Positions 1-10,346 of a DNA stretch of 17,187 nt are shown here, piece after piece; positions within the stretch are counted from its first letter, which is position 1, and every line of letters starts with the position of its first letter. The stretch comes from Chloromonas sp. AAM2 (taxonomy: Eukaryota > Chlorophyta > Chlorophyceae > Chlamydomonadales > Chlamydomonadaceae): contig QAXH01001090.1 of the NCBI GenBank assembly GCA_004335635.1, forward strand, positions 464 through 17,650, written 5' to 3'. The notes beneath the pieces are model-generated. The model had not been told where the DNA came from. It saw nothing but the letters and a program-made list of their open reading frames with translations, and did no database searches. Made by a program: the position numbers and the translations under genes.

Positions 1-53
1 GTATGTTCTGTTGTGTGGGTTGTCGGGCACCTGGTTGGTATACTCTGTGGCGC

Positions 54-156
54 CTGGCCTTAAGACCTGTGACATCAGTACCCGTAAAGCGTGCGGTGCG
101 TGCGGTGCGGTACAGCTGGCTAGAAGCTGAATAGGGGGAACAGGTCTTAAGGCCAG
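54..156. repeat. 17-bp perfect inverted repeat with 69-base spacer
   Basis: The left arm at 54-70 is the exact reverse complement of the right arm at 140-156 (ACAGGTCTTAAGGCCAG). The sequence just outside the arms (GGCGC against CGCGC) is also nearly complementary. The spacer holds a short GTGCGGTGCG-type tandem repetition at about 90-112. The arrangement could be the terminal repeats of a very small non-autonomous DNA element or a long hairpin. No target-site duplication is evident. Confidence 0.6.
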
Positions 157-258
157 CGCGCACATGTATGTGTATGGTCGGTCAGGTGCACGACCCCAGA
201 ACAAAGGACCCACGAACATTCTGTGAACCCCTCTTTCTGTTGTGCTGTGGGTGTGCAG

Positions 259-536
259 GAGCGGCCAGCGCTGACAAGCCGAAGAGTCGTACTATTGACA
301 CAGAGCAACGCCGTCTGAATCATCAGAGCGGAGCGAGTGAAGGCGACTATTGCCGTTGGTGCTCCATGCAGCGTGGCATACTAGTACAGCACAGCGGTCC
401 AGCACACCTCCCGTACCCAAAACCGCCACAGAGGCCGGATGGCAAGAGCGGCACCAACAGCAAGTACATGGCAGACCTTAGGCAGTTTCGTCGTCTCCTG
501 GCAGCAGCTGAGGTAGCTGAGACTGAGCGTGGCTGA
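259..536 (+). CDS. Possible last exon of an unrecognised protein (partial)
   Basis: A TG-rich tract ends in GTGTGCAG at 251-258, which would make a good splice acceptor. An open frame then runs to a TGA at 534-536, about 91 codons. The predicted peptide is rich in Arg, Gln and Ser, has a WCSMQRG segment and a Pro-rich stretch (PYPKPPQRP), and ends in an Ala/Glu-rich helix-like tail. I recognise no domain. No upstream exon is visible because the window starts 258 bases earlier, and no TGTAA polyadenylation motif follows closely. It could equally be a chance open frame. The call rests only on the acceptor and the length of the open frame. Confidence 0.25.
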
Positions 537-706
537 CTGTTCTGCCCTAAAGAAGGCTGAGCGTTACTCTCTTGTGTTCAAGCGCTAACCCGTTACCAGT
601 ATCGTCTACCAACAGGTTCCACTTCACCACATCCCAGTCTCACAAAACACAAGTCATGACTGGGTCACAACACGCCATCAACCAACTCAGTAACACCACA
701 CAGGAA

Positions 707-737
707 TTGTCCCAGAACTGGCAACTCCTTTTTTTTT
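707..737 (+). repeat. Dispersed short repeat, copy 1
   Basis: This copy has the core TGTCCCAGAACTGGCAA followed by CTCC and nine T residues. The same 17-base core occurs five times in the window, each time followed on the same strand by a T-rich tract. The core contains the near-palindrome CCAGAACTGG. Confidence 0.85.
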
Positions 738-777
738 GCAGAATGTTAAAGCGGAGCAGCTGCACTCAAACACACAA

Positions 778-807
778 TTGTCCCAGAACTGGCAAACATC
801 TTTTTTT
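778..807 (+). repeat. Dispersed short repeat, copy 2
   Basis: The 17-base core is followed by ACATC and seven T residues. It lies 71 bases after copy 1 in the same orientation and is preceded by a CACACAA-type run. Confidence 0.85.
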
Positions 808-1674
808 GTTGCTGGACTGGGTGTTGTTACTACTGTATTGAAGCAGCACAGAAGCGCCTCCTTGCTTGCTAAGTTATTCTTGGGCCCAGAGCGTAGTGTG
901 GTTGGGTTCAATCGCTGCAGACCATCTTCTGGATCCTGATTATGTGCTGGCGTTCACAAAACGTCACGCCCATCACTGTAGTCTGTCATAGTGTGTGTTT
1001 GGTGGTAGTGGTACGGCCGCCGGTGCACCTTCCCGCCAGAATAGGACGAGGGGGGACTCTCCCATGGTGTCAGCGCCTCAGCAGCAGCAGCATTCGCCTG
1101 TCCTGAGCGTCATCCCCATGTTCGCACGTTTGCCACACACGCTGTGATTAGACCAAAAGATCTGCTGCTGCAGAAACTAATGCTCATGCGGTGAAGCATG
1201 ATCTAGTCGTTATCAACTGGGCAACTATCATTGTTCACTAGCACTCAACTATCACTAAACTATCACAGCCTGGCACAGCCTTCCTCTTTTGCCCTGCTAA
1301 GCAACCCTCACCGGACTGACTGCATAGTGGGCAAGAGTACACAGCTTCAAGCACAATCAGGGACTGTCTGCGACGATCAGCGAAAAACGGAACCACCCCT
1401 CACGCATATTATAGCACGATCCGGCAACCATGCAGTCCTATCAAAAGCAGAACATGCCCTGCACCAGGATTGGAAGCAATCATGGAACCGATCGTCCGGC
1501 ACGGCAAGGCACCTGCAGCACGTGGCGGCCACGCAACCCTGACAAAGAATTGAGCACCGAGTGCTAGGCGCCTGACTGGTGCTTAGTGCTGGACATTACT
1601 GAGTGTGCGCCTTTGGGAACTTGCTTTGGAGAATTGAAAACCCTTCCTGATTTTTCATTAGTAAAGGAGACGCG
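808..1674. other. Intergenic region upstream of the SPFH gene
   Basis: I see no convincing exon here. A short CAG-rich run lies near 1079-1091 and an AT-rich TATTATA stretch near 1400. This part should contain the promoter and 5' untranslated leader of the SPFH gene, but no clear TATA box or initiator can be named. The 103-codon open frame at 1231-1542 lacks splice context and recognisable composition. Confidence 0.4.
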
Positions 1675-4600
1675 ATGGCCAAGGACGATGTCGAGAACGG
1701 ACTTGCCAGCACGGGCAAGAAGGCGCAGGCAGAGGCCTACCAGGCCAGAAGGTGGGCGTCCCGTTGGCAGGCCTGCGCATGGCACCTGTGATGTAGCTCA
1801 GTAATCATGAGCACATCTTGCATGTCTGCTGCAATGCGCTGATACTGGACGCCGGTTGGTAGTCTCGCTTGTAGCTTAGAGACCAGCCCTAGTTACACCC
1901 TAGTACGAGCCACCCATCACGACCTTACTTACGTACTCGACTCACTAAGGCGCTACCAAGGCGCCTGACTGTCACTGTACTTGGTGTGGGTCAAACGGCA
2001 TCGCACCCTACACATGACATGACAATCCAATGACACTCCGTAACTGATGAATGCCTGGGGTGCTACTCCCTACCCAACCTCAGTATGAAGAGCAGATGCA
2101 GCGCAATGGCTTTCCAAAGTTCCATGACAGTATGTAACGTTGGTCTGCCTGTCTGCATGTAGCATTGGTACACAGCAAACTGACGGGGGCCTGTGACCCA
2201 CTCTTGTGAACCTGTTGATTAAGACAGTGTCACGCCTCGGGCTGACGACATTTTGCGGCACTTGACACACTTGAGACTTTCTTTGTTGTTTCCTTTCCAC
2301 TTACACTCCACTCATGACACACTTTGGTGTTGTTTGAGAGTGTTTGGATGCAGCCCTGACCCGGTTTCTTTCTCCAACCCTCAGGTTCCGCATCCAGGCC
2401 ATCGGTTGTGTTGTGGTGTTGGTGCTGTTCCTTGCGGGCCGCCCTGTGATCAGTGGGCCAACCGGTCGGCCACTCGTCTGTGGTGGACTTCTTCGGCCAT
2501 GCATTCAAGGTGCGGCTGTGTCAGCAACACCGGTAAGATGAAGAAGTTGTGTTGGCGTGTCACTAGATACTCTGACAATGTCCGCTCACGCCTGCCATGC
2601 ACATATGCCATGCACATATGTCATGGTCACATCTTCCTCGGATCTAGTCTGTTCGGGCAGAAGGTAATGACGCCTCTTGCGCCACCGGGGCAATCAGACT
2701 GTCGGCTGGGGTCCGTGGAGGACTGCTTGGAAAGGGAGGGGCAGTCAAGAAAACGCCGGCTGTTGTCCTTGCTGTTTCACAACTTCATTGCCGTCAGGGG
2801 AGGACGAGCAAGGCAGAGGTCCACCAGCTGGTGTGCAGGCCTGTGCTATCCGTGTCGCAGGCTCATCCTAGTAAGCTCCTTCTATCTAGGTACAAGTAAA
2901 GTAGATAACGTGGGACGATTTCACATTCTCTAAGCTGTTGTTCAAGCAGAAAGCAATCTTCCACCGATTGTCCATGATGGCCCAAATATGATTGTAGCCT
3001 GGGGTGTGTAAAGAAAAGGGGGGCAACACTCAGGGAGCTCACTGTCCCACATCGTCCACTTGACTCGCATTTGAGAGGCCATGTCCACTGCCTCTGTTGG
3101 GCGCAACGTCTGTGCTGCGCTCCTGATCAGTCTTATGTCAGCGTCAGCCGGAGATTGCAGCTATACCCGACCTACAATAATTTTTGTTTTTGTCAGGAGA
3201 CCGCTTATTGTTCCGGAAGTCAGGTCTATCAAGCGCCTACGCCTGACTTTGCTCGCCTGCCTTAAACCCTGCTGCTGATTAAAACACCTTTGATTTTGTT
3301 AAGCTCTTCAGACCACGCTGTCCCCGGGCATGCAATTCAAGACCCTGTTCGCCTCGGTGCACCACTTCTCACTCAAAACACAAGTGAGTCTGTCGGGGCC
3401 TCTGTGACTGGACACATGGGTACTCAATACCTGGATGGTTGGGGCTCTTTCTCACAAGGAGAGAGGGCATCAGGCCTGCCCAACATGCATGTTGAGGGAT
3501 TGTGACACACCGCAACAGCAGTGGTGGTGGCCAGCCCTTGAGGCTTTTCACAGCTGGGCTTAGCTTTGTTTGAGCTGGCAGGTCAATTGAAACATGCAAG
3601 GTCTGAATTGCATGCTGTCACGATAACTGTATGGTCTTGACCCAGCGCGGCGGAGGCAACAGAGGGAAGGCAGGCAAGGCATGTGAATGCTCATCCTGGT
3701 CTTGTGGCATTTCGCATGATACTATGCTCTCCCGAGTGTGTTGCATGTGTCTGCATGCCTGTGTGCGTGCCTGTGTGTGTGTGTGCAGCTGCTCGAGGTG
3801 AACCTGGTGGTGCCCACCATGGAGGGACTGCTGGTGGAGATGGACGGTGCGTTGGGGGCAGTGTTTTTCAACAAGCAGATTTCTTAATAGTGAAATAATC
3901 GTACTTCGTCAGTGTTTGTCTGGTTTTCGTAGGTTTGAATACTTAGTATGATGTAACGATGGTCTGAGACGCACAGTCAGAGCGCGTATATATCACTGTG
4001 TCGGGGATTGAACCCGGCTCCGGAGAGCACCCGTCGTCAGCCCACATGGGACCTATGTGTGTTGCACTCCTCCCCCCCGGCTTGAGGTCCCATACCCTCA
4101 ACTCTGTAGGAAGATAAGGTAGTGTTAATGCGCTTGTATTATATGCAAAACAATGATGCCTTAACAACACACTGGTTGTGGGTTGCGTTACACACCACAA
4201 GGTGTGCCCATCCAGTTCCATGTCCTATCACGGCTTTCCTTGATTCAAGCTATACCACTGAAACTTCAATGTCGCGCGTGTTGTGCGCGTCCTGGGCACG
4301 CGGTCAGAAAGGGGTGTGTTATTACCTATATGCAACTGTATGTATTCACCCTGCCAGGGCATGTGGTGCACGTTGCCATGCACTGCGCATTGCCATATAC
4401 TCCACTCCAAGTGGCCATGTACTGCAGTGTCTGTCCTGTACCACGTCAGGCATGAGGCGGTACGCGATGTGTACATAACGATGGGGACCAACTTCCAAGA
4501 GGTGAGTTCTTTTTTCAAACTTGAGTGACTTACTTGACAGCTCCAGCCCAATCAGGGCACTGGTTCTGGCCAATAGCTAACGCCTGTCAAGCACGGCCTC

Positions 4601-7600
4601 GGAACTATATGGTACTGCTCTGAAGTCGTTTGCTGGTTTAGAATGCTTTCTGCCAACTGGTTTGTGTTGCTAAGATGATGCTGTTTAGTTTGAAACTCTC
4701 TGTCTCAGCTGCTAACCAGCAACGTCCCGGCAGTGCTACCCCATCATGGCATGGAAGCTATTTGTAATCGCCCTGGCCCCTGTCTCACACCTGAGATCAC
4801 CTCAAACTTACCGGACGATTATCGATTCTTATCGATTCATATCCAGGCATCATCTACTCCATCAGATCGGGACAGTAAGATTGGCTCACTCTCTGGCCTT
4901 GCGTGCTTGATAAGCCCCAATGTTTCTTGCTTTACTTCTAGACAGGGAAAACGCAGAAACCAAAACCAACAGCTACGTCATTCTGCTCCTTTCCCCAGGT
5001 TCTGATCATCCCTGAAGTGACCTCCACAATTCGCTCGCTCACCAGCCGAGTGTCTGCCAAGGCACTCTACACCGCTGCAAGGGATGAGATTTCCGATGGG
5101 GTGAGCTGCGGTGTTCGTTTCTAGCACCGTTTTTCGTTTTCCATTGTACAAATGTGTCAAAGTTCGTGCCTTGCCCGAGGTAGCATTGTAGCCAGTTGTG
5201 TGGGAAGACCACGAGCATGCCCTGATGCCATGTGAACCAACCAACGGACCAGCTGACCACCCCACGTGGCTGCCATGTGCCTCAGATTGCCCAGCACCTG
5301 AACACCAAGCTCAACCCACGCGGCATCGAGGTGGAGCAGGCTCTGCTGCGCAAGGTGATGCGGGTTGGTGGGTCTGGTCAGAGTTCCTGCCAGTCTCTGT
5401 TGAACGTTGTACTTCTCCAATTTGGACCCATAATGCCGGGGGCCACAATGGACAAACCTTGCCTTAAAACAAAACCTTACACCCTTTCACCGTTCGCATC
5501 ACACACCATGCCAGTGCTGCGTGGGTTGCTCACACCCGTGTCTCTGCCACTCACTGTGTTCGCTCTTCTGGTGCGCCTGATCCTTGACAAATTCATTCAC
5601 TTGATCAGAACTAGCAACATGCCACTTACCAACCACACATGACCCTGAAAATGTACACTGTGTTATTGGTCCTAGACTACAGATTGTTTTCCTCAGACCA
5701 GTGTTTGCCACATCAGTAGCACCACTGCCTGACTTGATTCCGAAACGATATACGCAGTCAAGGTTTTGTGGGAATCCGTTCGTGCGTTGCGCCGTAATTA
5801 CGTTCCGTAACCTTCTCCGACACCCCGCAGCCTGAGCCCACCGCCTGTAAACGGGAGGGAAAACCACCCATAAACTGCATGGATGGGCGCGAGGTCGCCG
5901 AAGCAACAGGACACCGCAATAGGTCGCTTTTGTCGTTCAACTTGACTTCTGGCAGACCATGGGTTTCACACAGGCACTGCATGCAGCTGAGAATAGACGT
6001 GTGAAGGTGCACAGCGTCTCCGCAGCCCATCTCATGGCATTCTACATGTTGTAAGCCATCCAAAGAGCTGCTGAACACCTCAGTTGATGGCCTGGGAGCC
6101 TGTCCAAACCTCATCAAGTATGCCGGGGCGTGAGGCTCTATCAGCCAGCCAGTGGTGCCACCCATGTGTGTGTTTACTGCCATTGAGCAGTTCTTTGTAC
6201 AACCCTTGGACAGCGTGTCACTGTCGTGTACTGCAAATGGAATGAAGGGTCCAGTCAAACATGTTGCCTGTTCAGGCCATGATGCTAAGAAGCATGTTCC
6301 CCCCTCCCCCCACTCCACACACTTGGGCCATGGGAATGCTTGAGCCATCCATACAGGTTTACAAAGACACTCACTCGCTCACTCACACCCACAGGTTGTC
6401 CTTCCTAGGCTGGTGACCACAGCCATTGAAGAGAAGCTCAAGGCAGAGCAGGAGAGCCAGAGGATGGAGTTCATTCTAACCAAGGGTAGGATCGGGAGTC
6501 AGGGGGTAGGAGCTGGGGGGGTTGGGAGGAAGGATTGGAGGGCAACACGTAGGAGGAAGTGTAAGAAGCAAGTGTCTTGGAGGCGTGGCTTTTTTTTTGT
6601 TGTTGGTCACCCCCAGCCTACCCATGTTGATCCAGTTGGAAGGTACATCCTTGAAGGGGAAGGAGAGGGTCAGGTAACACTTGGGAACTCATTTGCCGTC
6701 TCTCGCCCAAAGTCATCATCCAATCTTGGATGCAAGTTACTCGTCCAAATCTACGCGTGATCTCATTTTAACGGAGGCGCTGGTGCGGGCCCATCCAACA
6801 CGTGCTGCAAACCCACGGACAACATGGCAATCGTGCGAGATGTGCAACGGCAGGTTTGCCTTTTCATCTGTTGTTTTGGGTACCCATGCAGCATCCCGCA
6901 CCACCACCTTGAGTCCCTATTAATCCTGCCATCAACTGGCCTTATACTGTACTTTCAAACTCTTGCAAAGGAGTGCTTACCTTAGACCGCCTGCCTTGAG
7001 TGTGCCCTGCCTTCCCTCAGCACATTGTTTCCTCGTTTTGCTTTCTTGCATCAAATAGGTGGGCCGTTGCCCAGCCTGACCCATGTCCTGTGACTGGATA
7101 TTTAATGATAAAATTACACACCCCTGCTTCTGTTGCTCCATATCTCTTGTTGCAGAGAAGCAAGAGGCGGAGAGGAAACGCATCGAGGCCCAAGGCATTT
7201 CGGATTTTCAGAAGATTGTTTCAGAGGTCAGTTGCGGCAAGTGGTTTGAACCATCAATCACATCGCAGTTTATTGAATGCATTCTTCTATTCTTCACCTG
7301 CTGGTTATCAGTTATGCTCTGTTGATACATGCGCCCCTCGGGGTTTGACCACTGCCTTGTGACTCCCCATCCCTATCAGTGTGTCTCCGTCTTTTGAATT
7401 TATTTTTTTGTGATGCTTTGTTGCTTGCAGCAGCAGACTCCCCACCCCTGTCACGTGTCCATAAACCCTAAACCCCTGCAACGTATTCATAAACCCTAAA
7501 CCTCTGCCACGTTTCCATAAACCCTAAACCCCTGCCACGTGCCTTGCTTACTTCCCGCAGGGCATCAGTGACGCTCTGTTGGAGTGGAAGGGTATTGAGG

Positions 7601-8834
7601 CGACCGAAAAGCTGGCGTCTTCAACAAACAGCAAGGTGTGCAGTCAACAGCACAGGCTGACCACTGCAACTGTAATCGTCCTGCATTCTACACACGCCCA
7701 GAGTCATATAGCCCTTGTGGTTTTTCTTGTGACAACTAAAGAAGCAGCTCAAAACCAGTTAGTCACATCAGGACTTGGCAATCAAGGGCGCCCGGGGTAC
7801 GTGTTGGGGATGCTTGCTTCCTTCTGCATGCGCCGGTGAACTAGGAATGCATTGGTCATGCAACGGGGCATTGAGGCACGTCTACAACAAAATTTATTTG
7901 AGGCCAGGGTTTTCCTTAGTTTCCATACCGGTCTCTCCTTGGAATTCCTGACACGCAACAGGGGTAAAAGGTTTGTTTGAGCAGATTACAAACCTGAAAA
8001 CTGTAATCAGTTGTTGCTGGTGGTTCCAAGGCGAGGTGTGCAAATGATCCATCATCATCATTACTTGGCATTTCATGGTTCACTGCAGCTGAAAACAACA
8101 TCTCCCCCAGGATTACATGCCGGACATTCACTGCGCCGAGAACACCAGTTGCAGGGTGCAAAGCATGATTGCCTCGCTGTTGAATGGTTACCTGCACGTT
8201 GCCTGACATGCCTTGCGTGGCTACCTGTGCGCCGCAGGTGGTGATTGTTGGTTCATCAAAGAACGGTGGGTCAATGGCTTTTCCCCTTTCAACGCCCGAT
8301 GTCCTTAGCCTTCCTTGGGTACCGGGCGTTCCTTGGGTGGCTGGGTTGGGAATAGATTGTCTTCATACATGACACTCCAACCTTGCAAACCTTGAAACAA
8401 GTGTGGCCTCGAACGTTGGAGAGAAGTCACATTTGCTGCTCACTCTTCACAATCTCAAAAGGACTTCCTTTCCTTTGTTCAACAGGTACTGATGAATTTA
8501 GTGCTGCACAGGCTCACGACAACTGAAACAAAAACGGCCAGTGCCGTAACTGTGCACGTGCTTTATGATGCATACTAGGAGGGTTAGAGAGAAACAGCAC
8601 CAAAAACAGATACAACAGGTGGTTCTGTGTTGTTTAGTACTACTAAGGCTGTTGCTGTCTGTGTGCTCAGGGTTGGGTAGGCATGCAGCACTCAAGTGGC
8701 AGCTGACAGCAAAGAGTCTGTGGCTTGCGTTTCTCTGTGCCGCAGGCTTGCCCCTGATTCTGGGCGACCACAGCCCGGTGCAATCCCAGTTCCGGTTCCT
8801 GCCAACACAGGCCAAGACCGCCGGATCTCAGTAA
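1675..8834 (+). CDS. SPFH/Band-7 (prohibitin-family) membrane protein, 12 exons, with apparent frame break in exon 2
   Basis: Exons by splice sites and reading phase: 1675-1751, 2385-2509 (or 2532), 3312-3383, 3789-3846, 4428-4501, 4999-5100, 5286-5354, 6395-6485, 7156-7226, 7561-7635, 8238-8265, 8746-8834 (TAA). Every junction from exon 3 on keeps frame. The product is about 309 residues. Residues 1-26 are polar (start MAKDDVENG, no clear transit peptide). A membrane helix follows at about 29-44 (IQAIGCVVVLVLFL), then the SPFH domain (VVDFFG, TTLSPGMQF, VSVLYHV, LYTAARDEI, LNPRGIEVEQALLRKV). A charged coiled coil comes next (EEKLKAEQESQR, EKQEAERKRIEAQG), then ATEKLASSTNSK, VVIVG and LPLILGD. 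These motifs match the bacterial-type prohibitin family, not mitochondrial PHB1/PHB2. Such proteins form membrane-anchored oligomeric scaffolds; the compartment is unknown. Exon 11 is only 28 bases. The conserved GH..VVDFFG motif at 2471-2494 is +1 relative to the membrane-helix frame. A donor at 2533 (GGTAAGA) would restore frame without it (317 residues). Confidence 0.92.
3995..4060 (-). repeat. tRNA-like relic / possible SINE head with Pol III B-box
   Basis: On the minus strand the segment at about 4005-4017 reads GGGTTCAATCCCC, a match to the RNA polymerase III B-box and tRNA T-loop. The flanking CGGG and CCCG can form a 4-bp T-stem. Upstream on that strand lies TGGGCTGACGACGG (about 4030-4043), which only loosely resembles an A-box. 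No acceptor stem or anticodon arm could be folded by eye, so this is not called as a functional tRNA. It lies in intron 4 of the SPFH gene, antisense to it. The most likely explanation is a decayed tRNA-derived SINE. Confidence 0.35.
7445..7543 (+). repeat. 28-bp minisatellite with telomere-like AAACCCTAAA, 3.5 copies
   Basis: There are three full 28-base units (7445-7472, 7473-7500, 7501-7528) and a 15-base partial unit (7529-7543). Each full unit ends in CATAAACCCTAAA and begins CCCCTG or CCTCTG followed by an ACGT core. Units 1 and 4 contain CACGTG. The array lies in intron 9 of the SPFH gene and ends 17 bases before the exon 10 start. The AAACCCTAAA block equals one and a half repeats of the TTTAGGG telomere on the other strand. 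Confidence 0.9.
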
Positions 8835-8858
8835 AGGTTTACATGGCGCTCCAACTGT

Positions 8859-8872
8859 TGTAACGGCTGTAA
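8859..8872 (+). terminator. Two TGTAA polyadenylation motifs after the SPFH gene
   Basis: TGTAA occurs at 8859-8863 and again at 8868-8872, 25 to 34 bases after the TAA stop at 8832-8834. TGTAA is the usual polyadenylation signal in Chlamydomonas and its relatives. The implied 3' untranslated region would be unusually short, but the doubled motif makes the call reasonable. Confidence 0.5.
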
Positions 8873-9947
8873 CTGCCCCAGCTTCAGGTGGCAGCAGGCG
8901 GAGCCTACGCACCCGTCAAAGCGCTCGGGCATGGCCATCAAGTCCTGGTGGTGTTGGGCGGGAAGGAGGAAGAGTGCAATTACACATCCAAAGGAGTCAG
9001 ATAGGGACTCCCACTCGCACTAATTTGCAGCGACTGGCCAACTATCATCACCTTGCAGGAGCCACGTCACTTGATTGGCAACTGTCTTCTTGGAATACAG
9101 GCAATGGCTAGCATCTGGTCTGGAGGCGGTGAGGACGTCTTCAGTGGATTGTTGCGGCGGGCAAACAAAATAATCTAGACAGCTGTGTTTGTATCTCTAT
9201 TGGACTACGATACAGCTATGTACATACTATACGTATGCCGTGTGGGAGCATATTTTGGCAACTCACCCAAACGCAACGTAGTGCGGCACGTGCTGTTCGT
9301 GATCCGCTTGTTTTAAAAGACTCCTTTCAGTACATTTGTCACTAGCCAGCTTTCACGACCGTCATAACCATCTCGTTGCATGAAAAGCCTTGTGGGGAGA
9401 GTACGTCCGCAGTTGTCACCGAGCATTTTCGTGCTCGTGTGGCGGGCTTATTGTCCGTCCGATTGCGTGTGGAGAGCGTTGTAGGTGTACTGGTGTAGTC
9501 ATAGTGCCCTTTGTTCGGTTACCGCTTTGCACTTGTGATTACGTTAGCTAAGTCTTCTTGTTACCGATCAATCCCTTGCGTGCAACACAAAGAAATGTTT
9601 GGCCCCGGCACATGACTGACCATGTCCACCTCAGACCACAAAACCGGCTGTGGTCTGAGAGCATATGGCTCAGTGGCTGCACTGATCGTTCAGGTGACTG
9701 TCCTCGCAGACGTAAACTTGACTTGCTGCAAATTTCAAAGCGGTATATCTGGCAGGGGCAGGGAGGATGTGAGGGCACAAGGTCTGGAAGGACCGTGGGC
9801 TGTCTGCTGTGCAAGGCGTGGTTGAAATGTGCAGCCAATAGCATGGCCAACGACAGTTTCGCTACAGGTCTCACAAGTTTCTGGCAGGCCGAACACTTTG
9901 GGCGTACTCCTGGGAAAACGTCAAGCAGGTCAGCTGAGCCACTGGGT
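8873..9947. other. Intergenic region between convergent SPFH and actin genes
   Basis: No gene is recognised. A small open frame at 9103-9177 (start MASIWSGGGED, 24 codons) follows a good acceptor-like ATACAG but has no visible partner exon. The overlapping open frames near 9548-10037 on both strands look like chance frames over the actin 3' untranslated region. No dispersed repeat copy occurs here. Confidence 0.4.
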
Positions 9948-9952
9948 TTACA
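9948..9952 (-). terminator. Possible TGTAA polyadenylation motif of the actin gene
   Basis: The plus-strand TTACA here reads TGTAA on the actin strand. It is the first one I find beyond the actin stop at 10347-10349. It implies a 3' untranslated region of about 400 bases, normal for a chlorophycean alga. Confidence 0.35.
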
Positions 9953-10346
9953 GAGGCGGCAAGCGCAGACCTGGGTGCTGTGGCTCATGGGAACTCCAGT
10001 TTCTCAACCTTTTGTCCACAAATGGTCTCTATTCTGATCCGAGCCATCGATTGAAAAAAAGGGTGGCCAGCGTGGGTGGAAAAGATCACGTCATAGGTCG
10101 CAAGCAACATACCCGCGCCAGTTTCCGCCTGTGTTCCTCACTTGACACATTTGTACTCATAACAAGAGTGGGGTAAGGGATGGGCAGAGATCCTGGCCTG
10201 GCAAAAAGCACAGGCATCCGAACGCCCTCAAAAGAATCGCAGTATCGGGCTGTATAATGTTTGCACTACACACATATCACAGAGAGGTCTTGACAGGTCT
10301 GAAGGGTCTCACAAGCTTGAATTATGTGGTAAGCTTGACATGCTGC

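Noticed and set aside
2593..2627. Repeated CCATGCACATATG units
   Set aside because: Two short copies in an intron; it looks like ordinary local duplication.
2253..2933. 226-codon open frame on the plus strand
   Set aside because: It overlaps SPFH exon 2 in a different frame and extends into intron; its peptide shows no family features.
4001..4060. Functional tRNA gene on the minus strand
   Set aside because: Only the T-loop/B-box matches. An acceptor stem, D-arm and anticodon arm could not be assembled.
5758..6348. 196-codon open frame on the minus strand inside SPFH intron 7
   Set aside because: It lies wholly within an intron, has random-looking composition (many Cys, His, Met), no motif, and no splice or promoter support. 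It is probably a chance frame, though a nested gene cannot be excluded without RNA data.
9103..9177. 24-codon open frame starting MASIWSGGGED after an acceptor-like site
   Set aside because: Too short, with no partner exon and no polyadenylation motif nearby.
9548..10037. Overlapping open frames of about 150 codons on both strands
   Set aside because: They lie mostly in the predicted actin 3' untranslated region, have no recognisable motif, and overlap each other.
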